Below, piece after piece: positions 16,838 to 24,946 of a stretch of 64,000 nt of DNA (its first letter is position 1; each line of letters opens with the position of its first letter). The DNA is taken from the NCBI RefSeq assembly GCF_900111495.1, contig NZ_FOIU01000005.1, positions 1 to 64,000 of the forward strand. Reading direction: 5' to 3'. The notes below the pieces were generated by a model. That model searched no databases and had not been told where the DNA came from. It worked only from the letters and a program-made list of their open reading frames with translations. The translations under genes were made by a program, and so were the position numbers. Source of the stretch: Chryseobacterium wanjuense. Its GTDB lineage: Bacteria; Bacteroidota; Bacteroidia; Flavobacteriales; Weeksellaceae.

Positions 16838-18184
16838 CTATGCTTTTGCTAAAAAACTTTCGTAAGAAGATTGCACAGAAACCGTGCCATCTGACAGTAT
16901 TTTTTCTAAATTCAAGAATTCGATCTGGTTCACAGATGCAGGGTCAAAATCTTTCTGGACTCTCACATAATTTTCTGTGAAGCCGAACATTTTTCCGTCT
17001 TTATTTTCGTGTTCCCAAAGTACGGGAAGCGTTTTCCCCAGCTGGGTTTGGTAAAATGCCATCTTTTTCTTTTCAGATAAAATTCTAAGCATTTTGTTTC
17101 TTTTTTTTCTCTCAGGAATCGGTACTACACCGTCCATTTCTGCTGCTTCCGTATTTTCTCTTTCAGAATAGGTGAAAACGTGCAAATAGGTAATCGGAAG
17201 CTCATTCAGGAAATTATAGGTTTCCATGAATCTTTCTTCCGTTTCACCAGGAAAACCGACGATCACATCCACACCGATAGCGGCATGAGGCATCACTTCA
17301 CGGATTTTATTAACTCTGTCGTTATATAATTTTGTTAAATAACGACGTTTCATTTTTTTCAATAAATCATCACTTCCCGATTGTAACGGAATATGAAAAT
17401 GCGGAACAAAACTTTTGCTTTTAGAAACCAATTCGATACTTTCATCTTTCAAAAGATTTGGTTCGATAGATGAAATCCTGATTCTCTCGATGCCTTCAAC
17501 CTGATCAAGCTCAGAAATTAAATCTAAAAAAGTATGCTCGTGTCGTTTGTTTCCAAACTCACCTTTTCCATAATCACCGATGTTTACTCCTGTTAAGACA
17601 ATTTCTTTGATGTCTCTTGCCGCAATTTCTTTGGCATTTTTCAGGACATTTTCAATGGTATCGGAACGGGAAATCCCTCTAGCCAAGGGAATCGTACAGT
17701 ATGTACATTTATAATCACAACCATCCTGAACTTTCAAAAAAGCTCTGGTTCTGTCTCCGATGGAGTAACTTCCGATAAAGAAATCGGTTTCTTCAATTTC
17801 ACAAGAATGAACGATACCCTCACTTTCGGATTTCTCCAAATCGTCAAGGTAGCTTAAAATATTGAACTTTTCTTTGGCTCCTAATACCAAATCAACCCCT
17901 TCGATCTGTGAAATCTCTTCAGGTTTCAACTGTGCATAACATCCGACAATCACCACTAAGCCTTCAGGATTGGCTTTCATGGCTCTTTTCACGTGAAGCT
18001 TACACTCACGGTCTGCGTTTTCCGTTACTGAACATGTATTGATGACATAAATATCCGCTTTTTCATCAAAACTTACCTTATCATAACCTGCATCTGTTAA
18101 TTGACGGGCAATAGTAGATGTCTCCGCAAAATTTAATTTGCAGCCAAGGGTGTGAAATGCGGCCGTTCTGTGAAAAGTTGACAT
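16838..18184 (-). CDS. mtaB: tRNA (t6A37) C2-methylthiotransferase, MtaB-like
   Basis: MtaB converts t6A37 to ms2t6A37 in tRNAs by radical-SAM chemistry. The N-terminal domain starts AAFHTLGCKLNFAETS with the first cluster cysteines (GCKLN, NTCSVT, GCYAQ). The radical-SAM CxxxCxxC is CDYKCTYC (about residue 160), and a C-terminal TRAM-like region follows. I chose the ATG at 18184 because the longer frame starts inside the -7 promoter box at 18209-18216. That gives 448 residues, a normal length. GCKLN rather than GCQMN favours MtaB over MiaB. Confidence 0.9.
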   Translation of the reverse strand: MSTFHRTAAFHTLGCKLNFAETSTIARQLTDAGYDKVSFDEKADIYVINTCSVTENADRECKLHVKRAMKANPEGLVVIVGCYAQLKPEEISQIEGVDLVLGAKEKFNILSYLDDLEKSESEGIVHSCEIEETDFFIGSYSIGDRTRAFLKVQDGCDYKCTYCTIPLARGISRSDTIENVLKNAKEIAARDIKEIVLTGVNIGDYGKGEFGNKRHEHTFLDLISELDQVEGIERIRISSIEPNLLKDESIELVSKSKSFVPHFHIPLQSGSDDLLKKMKRRYLTKLYNDRVNKIREVMPHAAIGVDVIVGFPGETEERFMETYNFLNELPITYLHVFTYSERENTEAAEMDGVVPIPERKKRNKMLRILSEKKKMAFYQTQLGKTLPVLWEHENKDGKMFGFTENYVRVQKDFDPASVNQIEFLNLEKILSDGTVSVQSSYESFLAKA

Positions 18185-18208
18185 TTTGACTCCTGAATTT
18201 AATGGGTG

Positions 18209-18216
18209 CAAAGATA
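18209..18216 (-). promoter_or_regulatory. -7 promoter element of mtaB
   Basis: The minus strand reads TATCTTTG (TAnnTTTG), 25 bp before the ATG at 18184. Its position argues against the upstream start at 18211. Confidence 0.5.
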
Positions 18217-18249
18217 GTAATTTTAATATGAATTCTAAATTGATTCAAT

Positions 18250-18840
18250 CTATTGCTTAAATTCATCCCGTACTTCAGGACTATTCTGGTAGCAGACAGG
18301 CGAAGAATTTGGATGAATATCCCTTCCTGAAAACTTGTTTTTCATTGCAGAATTAAACTCCTGTGATTTGTTTCTTGCGATGGATAATGTTTCCCAATCT
18401 TCATTTTTAATCATTTTTGCGATGAAAACAATCTGCCCAATATGATAAGGATAATGTGCCAGTTGCCGGAAAACCGCATCAATCACCGAATGCGCCTCTC
18501 CTCTGATGTAGATCGTTGAAGATAAATTTTCATCATTAAGCTGATCCAGGGCATTGAAAAAACATTTCCAGCCTTGTTCCCAGTACTCCAGTACTTCCTG
18601 TTTGTTTTTAAAGGTATTGACAAATTCTTCGTCACGGTTTCTCCAGGATTTTTCGCCGTCTTCCGTCAAAAAATTGGTCCATCTCGAAAGCATATTTCCC
18701 GCAATATGTTTTACAATAACTGCAATGGAATTGCTTTCTTCATTATACTGCCAGAAAATCTGTTCGTCCGAAAGTTGTTCAAATGATTTGTCGCCAAGAT
18801 TTTTGTAGTATTCAAAGCGTTTTATGAATAGATCTTTCAT
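18250..18840 (-). CDS. DUF1572 (DinB-like) family protein
   Basis: The 196-residue protein starts MKDLFIKRFEYYKNLG. It has three candidate metal-binding histidines of the DinB/YfiT four-helix fold: one in IAVIVKHIAGNM (about residue 46) and two in QLAHYPYHIGQI (about 128-132). DinB-like proteins are often thiol-dependent metalloenzymes, but no reaction is known for this one. It is cytoplasmic. It lies upstream of mtaB in the same direction, but mtaB appears to have its own promoter. Confidence 0.8.
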   Translation of the reverse strand: MKDLFIKRFEYYKNLGDKSFEQLSDEQIFWQYNEESNSIAVIVKHIAGNMLSRWTNFLTEDGEKSWRNRDEEFVNTFKNKQEVLEYWEQGWKCFFNALDQLNDENLSSTIYIRGEAHSVIDAVFRQLAHYPYHIGQIVFIAKMIKNEDWETLSIARNKSQEFNSAMKNKFSGRDIHPNSSPVCYQNSPEVRDEFKQ

Positions 18841-18888
18841 AATTTTAATTTGATGATCTAAGTTAAAAAAATTTCATGGAAGTTGTAC

Positions 18889-18972
18889 GTCATCGCGAGG
18901 AGTGTTATGACCAAATAATTTATTTAATGATAAAACAAAAATTGAGATTGCTTCGCTTTGCTCACAATGACA
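18889..18972. repeat. Dispersed intergenic repeat (second family)
   Basis: CGTCATCGCGAGGAG at 18889-18903 and GAGATTGCTTCGCTTTGCTCACAATGACA-type sequence at 18944-18972 form imperfect inverted ends. The spurious minus-strand reading 'CHCEQSEAIS' from such repeats is common in bacterial annotation. Confidence 0.6.
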
Positions 18973-18988
18973 TGAACTCATGAAAAAC

Positions 18989-19017
18989 AAAAACCGCCAC
19001 AAGCACGACGGTTTTTT
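18989..19017 (-). terminator. Terminator of the CHU_C protein gene
   Basis: AAAACCG pairs with CGGTTTT around ten bases, and on the minus strand a T-rich stretch follows. It lies 18 bp past the stop at 19035. Confidence 0.75.
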
Positions 19018-19034
19018 ATAATTTATTTTAAAGC

Positions 19035-21128
19035 TTAATCTCTGTTTTTCACCATGACCCATCCGGAATATTTGAATAATGTATTCTTTTTATCATGTTC
19101 GTTCCATGTTACGGAGTACCAGTATGTTCCTGTAGGAATCTTTTTGCCGGCGACCATTCCGTCCCATTTGTAATTATTACTTTTGTCGGCCTGGAAAATT
19201 TTCGTTCCGTACCGGTCAAAAATATTGAATACCAGATTTTGTTTGTTGCCCAATGCCGAATAATCGATCACATCATTGATTCCGTCTCCGTTTGGCGTGA
19301 TGACATTAACCAAGTTTGGTACGACAATCACAACATCAATAGGCTCGCAGTCGTAAGCATCTTTCACAAAAATATGATTATCACCGCGAGGAACATTATT
19401 GAACACATTAGAATCCAGCCAGTTGACTGCATCCATAGAGTATTTGTATGGTGGTGTTCCACCCGTTACATTTACCGTTACCGTATTGTTGGCAATATCA
19501 ATTACTGAAATTACAGGCTGCTTGGAAGGATAAACTTTTACAATTTGTCTTGTAACACATTCTCCCGTTTTCAGATCTACCCAATAGGTTCCGACAGCCA
19601 CATTATTGATGGTCTGAGTCGTAGCACCCGTACTCCATAAATACCCTGTGAATCCCGGACCTGCATCTAAAGTTGTTGTATCTTCTATACAAATAATTTT
19701 GTCTTCCAACACAGTAGAATAAGTCGGAGGAAGCACAATTAAAGTAACTTTAGCGATACCGTAACATCCGTTTCCGTTGATCACTTTTATGAAAATTACG
19801 CCATTCGGAGCTATGTAAGCTGTAGGATTTAGAATTTCATTCGTTCCATTTTCGGCATCTGCCAGCGACGGATAGTATTTTTTAGTCCCGCTTTGTGTTG
19901 TTACCGGGGCAATCGTTAAATTAAATAAAGCTGTTGACGGTTTTGATTCAATAAAACATGACCTTAAAGTCGCTTCCGTTACCACAACTACCGGATAGAA
20001 TTTCAGTGAAATTTCTGCGGTGGCCGTACATCCGTATTGAGAAATGATTTTCACATAAACTGTTCCTTCTGCAGATACAAAAGCTGTAGGCGTAGTAATT
20101 TCATTAATACCAGCATTAAGATCAGCAATAGAATTATAATATTTTTTTATCGCCGTAGGATCAGAAAATACTGCCGCCGATGTAAGATCATATGTTGCTA
20201 CTCCGGTATTGTTATTATTACAACTATAAAGACTGACATTAGTTCCTGTAATAGTTCCTTGTTTAAATTTAAACAGACCTACCTGCCGGCAAGAATTGAT
20301 CGGATTATTAGGATTCGCAGGATCTACATAATGAATACTGTAATAATAGGTCGCAGTTGTACTGATAGTCTGAGGTGTCAATATCGGATTCGCCCCTGAA
20401 AGCGCATCATTGGAAGAAGTGTGATAACTGATCAGGAAATTCGAATTCCCGTTGATAATACCCGCTGATAAAGAATTGAAATTAAAAACCATAGGATTTT
20501 CGCAAATAATCACTTCTCTCGGATCTGCAGGATTTGCCGCAGGAACTCCCGGCGGAACAAACGGCTGCGTCTGTATAGTAGGATCTGTGAACGGTGAAGC
20601 CAATGTTGCAGTACCGCCCCACGTTAAAGAAAACGGCGCCATTGTGTTGCTTCCCGCTCCTACCCAGTTGTCTATGTACAAATAATAGGTCTGGCCAGCG
20701 AGAACATCCATATATTTACAATAAGGAGTAAGAGAACCACCCGCCGCGGTTAAAAGCGTACTTGTCATATTCAGTCCGGTATTTGCTCCGATTCCGAGAA
20801 CGGTTGCAGCATTACAGCGTATCGGTGATCCTAAGCTTCCGCAGGAAACATTCGGGCCGTAAATCGCCCAGTCGTAATCGGCATTCGGATCGGTAGGAAC
20901 CAGATCAAAAGTGAGTGTCCCTCCGGTAGCTATAGTGATTCTGTACCATATCGAATTATGCTCGCCCGTCGTCAGACATCCTCCCAAATTCTCATTTACA
21001 GCACCAATTCCTGTCGGGGAATAGGTAATATTCGAATTTCCACAAACCTGAAGTGCAGAAGAACAATCTGCCTGTGAAAAAAATAATTGTGAAACCAATA
21101 AGTAAAAAAACAGTAAATTTTTCTTCAT
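19035..21128 (-). CDS. T9SS type B sorting domain (CHU_C) secreted protein
   Basis: This is a 697-residue secreted protein with a signal peptide (FFYLLVSQLFFSQ, cleavage near residue 20). Several beta/Ig-like repeats follow, each with T-Y-K-K-Y-Y/N-S type segments. The C-terminal CHU_C domain reads NLVNVITPNGDGINDVID, FNIFDRYGTKIFQ, KIPTGTYWYSVTW and ends GWVMVKNRD, the type B signal for T9SS export and surface anchoring. Annotating from the ATG at 21128 avoids a TTG 12 bp earlier. The N-terminal 150 residues resemble cohesin-like or adhesin beta domains; the ligand is unknown. Confidence 0.9.
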   Translation of the reverse strand: MKKNLLFFYLLVSQLFFSQADCSSALQVCGNSNITYSPTGIGAVNENLGGCLTTGEHNSIWYRITIATGGTLTFDLVPTDPNADYDWAIYGPNVSCGSLGSPIRCNAATVLGIGANTGLNMTSTLLTAAGGSLTPYCKYMDVLAGQTYYLYIDNWVGAGSNTMAPFSLTWGGTATLASPFTDPTIQTQPFVPPGVPAANPADPREVIICENPMVFNFNSLSAGIINGNSNFLISYHTSSNDALSGANPILTPQTISTTATYYYSIHYVDPANPNNPINSCRQVGLFKFKQGTITGTNVSLYSCNNNNTGVATYDLTSAAVFSDPTAIKKYYNSIADLNAGINEITTPTAFVSAEGTVYVKIISQYGCTATAEISLKFYPVVVVTEATLRSCFIESKPSTALFNLTIAPVTTQSGTKKYYPSLADAENGTNEILNPTAYIAPNGVIFIKVINGNGCYGIAKVTLIVLPPTYSTVLEDKIICIEDTTTLDAGPGFTGYLWSTGATTQTINNVAVGTYWVDLKTGECVTRQIVKVYPSKQPVISVIDIANNTVTVNVTGGTPPYKYSMDAVNWLDSNVFNNVPRGDNHIFVKDAYDCEPIDVVIVVPNLVNVITPNGDGINDVIDYSALGNKQNLVFNIFDRYGTKIFQADKSNNYKWDGMVAGKKIPTGTYWYSVTWNEHDKKNTLFKYSGWVMVKNRD

Positions 21129-21157
21129 ATGTTTTTTCAATTTAATTATTATTTAAA

Positions 21158-21207
21158 TGATGTAAAACAGTGTATATCAAATATAAAACATTTTACATCA
21201 ATAGCAA
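21158..21207 (-). promoter_or_regulatory. Promoter with flanking 10-bp inverted repeat (possible operator)
   Basis: The minus strand has TTG (21207-21205), 19 bp, then TATATTTG (21185-21178), an ideal Bacteroidetes promoter. A perfect inverted repeat, TGATGTAAAA at 21158-21167 and TTTTACATCA at 21191-21200, encloses the -7 box. It drives the CHU_C gene starting at 21128. Confidence 0.65.
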
Positions 21208-21264
21208 TGTATTTCTGAAAAATAATTCATCAAAAATTGAAAAATAATGAATTTTTATCAATAA

Positions 21265-22062
21265 TTACTTGATACTCGTAATATTTCCGCAGAGGTTTTC
21301 GAGATGGAAAATCTTATGAAAAGGACTTTTTACCTGCTGCAAATGTTCCTTATCCTGGATAAATGTATAGCGCGACGCCAGAGAATTCATATCTGAAACA
21401 ATAACCAGCCAGCATTCATCAACCGTATTGTCGTAGTAAGGAAATTTTTCGTTTTTCTTTTCGATAAGCTCTAAAATTTTCTCTGAACAAAGCTCATCAA
21501 ACAGATTCATATTGTATTCATAGGTGATGAAAACATTTCTACGATGGACAGATTTTCGTAAACTTTTAACACATCCGAAAGGTTTTCCTCTTTTAATGCT
21601 TTTATAAATATTTAAAATAATTTCTTCATGGCTTTCCAATGTATCCAGCTTAATATTGGTGTGAAATTCTAAAAAATAAACACCACGATATTTCGTAGTG
21701 TCTTCTTGTTCTAACAATATTTCTGCCTGACGGAATATTTTATTTAAGTTGCTTTCAACCTTCTTCATTTCAAGGTGATTGATCACTTCTGTCAATTCAA
21801 TACCGATCTTTTTGTCGTTGAATTTTGCGATAAAGTCGGGACTTTCGCAGGTAAGGTTTTCAAACTGTACTTCGGGAAAATGGTGCATAAAAGAATTCAG
21901 CAGTAAAATTTCAGATTTCTTCTTATACTTTTCACGATCGTGAAGCGAAGATTCGTCTATTTTACGGTGATACTTCTCTATCGGCTTTTTTTTCAAATGT
22001 CGATTCAGATAGTATAAACTGAGATTCTTGATCAGATCTTCGTCAGAAAATGCCTTTTTCAT
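21265..22062 (-). CDS. Hypothetical protein with PD-(D/E)XK nuclease-like core
   Basis: This 265-residue protein matches no family I can name. Around residues 51-92 it has the layout of a PD-(D/E)XK fold: a helix with E51, then SPDFIAKF (P75-D76), a hairpin, and IGIELTEV (E89-L-T). The final lysine of the motif is T91, as in some divergent members. The rest is helical and lysine-rich. The ATG at 22062 is preferred over GTG at 22110 because GGGAG lies just upstream. It is a single gene without methylase, helicase or other restriction partners. It may be a diverged nuclease or an inactive relative. Confidence 0.5.
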   Translation of the reverse strand: MKKAFSDEDLIKNLSLYYLNRHLKKKPIEKYHRKIDESSLHDREKYKKKSEILLLNSFMHHFPEVQFENLTCESPDFIAKFNDKKIGIELTEVINHLEMKKVESNLNKIFRQAEILLEQEDTTKYRGVYFLEFHTNIKLDTLESHEEIILNIYKSIKRGKPFGCVKSLRKSVHRRNVFITYEYNMNLFDELCSEKILELIEKKNEKFPYYDNTVDECWLVIVSDMNSLASRYTFIQDKEHLQQVKSPFHKIFHLENLCGNITSIK

Positions 22063-22263
22063 ATCTCCCGTTTTTGGTGTTTCCAAATTACCGTGAAACC
22101 GAGATCTCACGCCACAAAGTTTTTGATTATCAAAAATTTATAGCTTAAAGTTAAGTAAAAAAACTATTCAATGTATACTTTTAAAATAATTTATCACATA
22201 ATTAATATAAAGTTTATTTTCATAATTAATACCTTTGCCCCTTCACAAATAAAATTGCGATTC

Positions 22264-23928
22264 ATGGATTTTAAAAATTTTAAAATACCCTTCAGCATCA
22301 ATCCACAATATTCTAAAAAAGTAGCCTATTTTTCGATGGAATTTGCCATTGAACAGGTCTTAAAAATATATTCCGGAGGTCTTGGATTTTTGGCAGGATC
22401 CCATATGAGAAGCGCTTACAACCTTAAACAGGATCTTATAGGAATCGGCATCCTGTGGAAGTTTGGTTACTATGACCAGGCGAGAAATCATGATCAAACC
22501 TTGCAGCCGACATGGACGAGAAAAATGTACAGTTTCCTTGAAGATACAGGTATAAAATTCCAGATTGAAATTCACAGCGCTCCGGTTTGGGTGAAGGTTT
22601 GGTATCTTGATCCTGAGATTTTCAACACCGCTCCGATGTTTTTCCTTTCTACCGATGTTCCTGAAAATGATCATGTTTCAAAAACAATTTGCCATAAATT
22701 GTACGATGCCAACGAATCAACAAAACTGGCTCAATATATCCTTCTTGGAAAAGGCGGCGCGAGATTATTAGACGAGATGAACATTGAAAGAGATGTTTAC
22801 CATTTAAATGAAGCTCACGGACTTCCTGCAGCCTTTCATTTGCTGAAAAAATACAATGGAGATGTAAAGAAAGTTAAAGAAAAATTATATTTCACGACGC
22901 ATACGCCTGAGGAAGCCGGAAATGAAAAACATAATTTAAGACTATGTTACGACATGTCCTATTTTTCAGGGTTCAGCATGGAATATGTAAAAAATATCGA
23001 AGGTTCTGATGACGACCGTTTCAACCACTCTCTTTGTGCTTTGAAAATGGCAAAAGTAGCCAACGGAGTTTCTCAGCTTCATGGTGTTGTTTCCAGAGCG
23101 ATGTGGAGCAAATATCCTGGAATTTGTGAAATAAAATCCATTACCAACGCCCAGGAATTCAAATATTGGTCGGACAAGCCTTTGTACAACGCCAAAGACG
23201 AGCACAACAGTACCTTATTCGATTATCGCAAAAAGCATTTGAAGAAAAGACTTTTCGAAATTGTTGCAGACCAGACGGGAAATTTATTCAATCCTAATGT
23301 TTTCACTATTGTCTGGGCAAGAAGATTTGCCGGCTACAAGCGCGCTGACCTCCTTTTACACGATAAAGACAGATTTTATAAATTATTAAATCATCCTAAA
23401 TATCCGGTGCAGATTATTTGGGCCGGAAAGCCTTATCCGATGGATTATTCTGCAATTTCTACCTTCAATTCGTTGGTTGAGGAAAGCAAAAATCATAAAA
23501 ATATGGCGGTTCTTACAGGATACGAACTTTCTTTAAGCAAATCATTAAAGCAAGGTTCTGATCTTTGGCTTAATAATCCGAGAGTTCCGAGAGAAGCTTC
23601 AGGAACTTCAGGAATGACTGCGGCTATGAACAGTTCTGTAAATCTTTCCACAGACGACGGATGGATCCCTGAGTTTGCAAAACACGGAGAAAATTCTTTC
23701 GTTGTTCCAAAAGCAGATTACAACAATATGAGTATCTACGAACAGGATAACTATGATTTAAATAAATTATACGAAATTCTTGAAAATGAAATCCTTCCGA
23801 CGTATTATGACAATCCGGATCAATGGAGAAAGATTCAGTATAACTCGATGAATGATGTGAAAGACCAGTTCAACAGTGATAGAATGGCTGATGAATATTA
23901 TAAGGTGCTTTATAATTACGAAGGATAA
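22264..23928 (+). CDS. Alpha-glucan phosphorylase homologue lacking the PLP lysine
   Basis: The 554-residue protein follows the short alpha-glucan phosphorylase (GT35) pattern: AYFSMEFAIEQVLKIYSGGLG, HLNEAHGLPAAF, FTTHTPEEAGNE, the arginine/lysine pocket WARRFAGYKRADLLL, and EASGTSGMTAAMNSSVN. In phosphorylases the last motif reads GMK or NMK, and that lysine binds pyridoxal phosphate; here the codon is ACT (Thr452). Without PLP, normal phosphorolysis is not expected. The protein is also much shorter than Thermotoga-type enzymes (about 830). I chose ATG 22264 because similarity begins there; an upstream frame to 22171 is open but not homologous. Confidence 0.8.
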   Translation: MDFKNFKIPFSINPQYSKKVAYFSMEFAIEQVLKIYSGGLGFLAGSHMRSAYNLKQDLIGIGILWKFGYYDQARNHDQTLQPTWTRKMYSFLEDTGIKFQIEIHSAPVWVKVWYLDPEIFNTAPMFFLSTDVPENDHVSKTICHKLYDANESTKLAQYILLGKGGARLLDEMNIERDVYHLNEAHGLPAAFHLLKKYNGDVKKVKEKLYFTTHTPEEAGNEKHNLRLCYDMSYFSGFSMEYVKNIEGSDDDRFNHSLCALKMAKVANGVSQLHGVVSRAMWSKYPGICEIKSITNAQEFKYWSDKPLYNAKDEHNSTLFDYRKKHLKKRLFEIVADQTGNLFNPNVFTIVWARRFAGYKRADLLLHDKDRFYKLLNHPKYPVQIIWAGKPYPMDYSAISTFNSLVEESKNHKNMAVLTGYELSLSKSLKQGSDLWLNNPRVPREASGTSGMTAAMNSSVNLSTDDGWIPEFAKHGENSFVVPKADYNNMSIYEQDNYDLNKLYEILENEILPTYYDNPDQWRKIQYNSMNDVKDQFNSDRMADEYYKVLYNYEG

Positions 23929-23960
23929 GTTTGACAAGGGAAGCTAAGAAACCCAATATC

Positions 23961-24083
23961 TTTTAACCATTTAAGGAAATTAAGTTATTAAGGATTATTA
24001 AGCTTGCTACGCTTAAATTTGTAATCAGAATGATTATCTTAATTGCACTTAACTTCTTAAATACCATCTTAATGGTTCAAAAA
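23961..24083. repeat. Imperfect inverted repeat element
   Basis: TTTTAACCATTTAAG at 23961-23975 is mirrored by CTTAATGGTTCAAAA near 24069-24083, with further TTAAG/CTTAA units between. It fills the gap after the phosphorylase homologue and looks like a dispersed intergenic element. Confidence 0.5.
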
Positions 24084-24108
24084 AAATTAAATTATTATTT
24101 AAAAATAA

Positions 24109-24146
24109 CAAAAACACGGCTTGAAAATTTCAAGCCGTGTTTTTTT
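24109..24146. terminator. Bidirectional terminator
   Basis: CACGGCTTG pairs with CAAGCCGTG, flanked by A-run and T-run. It separates the phosphorylase homologue (plus) from the DUF6496 gene (minus, stop at 24149). Confidence 0.85.
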
Positions 24147-24148
24147 GA

Positions 24149-24340
24149 TCAATCTTTTTTCTTTTTCTCTTTAGGCACTTTCAAACCTTTTTCTCTCGCT
24201 TCAGAAATACCGATGGCTACTGCCTGTTTTCTGCTTGTCACTTTCTTTCCGGAAGAAGATTTTAGTTTTCCTTCCTTGAACTCGTGCATTACTTTTCCTA
24301 CTTTGTCCTGAGCTTTTTCTGAATATTTTGTATTGCTCAT
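24149..24340 (-). CDS. Small basic protein, DUF6496 family
   Basis: The 63-residue, lysine-rich, cytoplasmic protein reads MSNTKYSEKAQDKVGKVMHE, then SSGKKVTSRKQAVAIGISEA, and ends in a KKKK tail. This matches the small family I know as DUF6496, often next to stress genes. The sequence suggests nucleic acid or membrane-surface binding, but no function is established. It follows the 157-residue gene by 12 bp and is probably co-transcribed. Confidence 0.8.
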   Translation of the reverse strand: MSNTKYSEKAQDKVGKVMHEFKEGKLKSSSGKKVTSRKQAVAIGISEAREKGLKVPKEKKKKD

Positions 24341-24352
24341 GATAAAAAATTT

Positions 24353-24826
24353 TTAAGATTTTAAAAGGGAAACCCCAATTTCATATACTTTAGCATGCTT
24401 CAAATATTTTGAACGCTCTCTGGAAGTTACCGATTCAAAATGATCATTTTTAATCACGATAATCGGGTCTTCTGCATTTTCTATTTCAAAGTTGGCCAGA
24501 TATCTTTCATCCGGCGGAGATTGCTGTTGTCTTGCTTTTATTTTCTGCAGCTCATCTGCATATTTTCGGAATCCCGGGTCAGATGAATGGATAAACTTAT
24601 ATTCGTCGCCCGCATCTACACAATAATGAAGTTTTTTTTCAAGCAAATGAGCTTCATCGCAGATCTCCGGGTTATCATTACCATCCTTAAAGCCTACTTC
24701 CACCAAAGTTCCACCTTTTTTCTGCGCACATTCTTCGGCTTCTTTAAAGCTTGAAAAACCTGTGTAAACTATCTGATCGTTTAAAACATAACGGTTCAGC
24801 TTCTGGTTGAATGCATTCGTTTCCAT
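24353..24826 (-). CDS. Hypothetical protein, 157 aa
   Basis: I do not recognise a family. The protein is soluble, without signal peptide or membrane segment. A short N-terminal module (NQKLNRYVLNDQIVYTGFSS) precedes a polar middle with EICDEAHLLEKKLHYCVD, a QQQSPPDERY linker and the ending HAKVYEIGVSLL. It is the first gene of a two-gene minus-strand unit with the DUF6496 gene. Two cysteines around residues 72-84 could bind a metal, but there is no full motif. Confidence 0.6.
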   Translation of the reverse strand: METNAFNQKLNRYVLNDQIVYTGFSSFKEAEECAQKKGGTLVEVGFKDGNDNPEICDEAHLLEKKLHYCVDAGDEYKFIHSSDPGFRKYADELQKIKARQQQSPPDERYLANFEIENAEDPIIVIKNDHFESVTSRERSKYLKHAKVYEIGVSLLKS

Positions 24827-24919
24827 AATTATTATTTGATTTGATTACCCGTTATAGTATTCAATTCTTTTGCCAAAAGTCTCGTTTTAAAAAGCTTTTT
24901 TTAGCATTTATAAAATTAT

Positions 24920-24927
24920 TATATTTG
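24920..24927 (+). promoter_or_regulatory. -7 promoter element of the S9 peptidase gene
   Basis: TATATTTG lies 19 bp before the ATG at 24947; upstream is a T-rich stretch instead of a clear TTG. Confidence 0.5.
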
Positions 24928-24946
24928 AGATCTTTTAAATTTAGTA

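Noticed and set aside
18874..19062. A 62-codon minus-strand frame reading CHCEQSEAIS
   Set aside because: It arises from a dispersed repeat and overlaps the CHU_C gene terminator; not a gene.
21265..22062. A restriction-modification system
   Set aside because: No methyltransferase or specificity gene is adjacent; only a weak nuclease-like core is visible.
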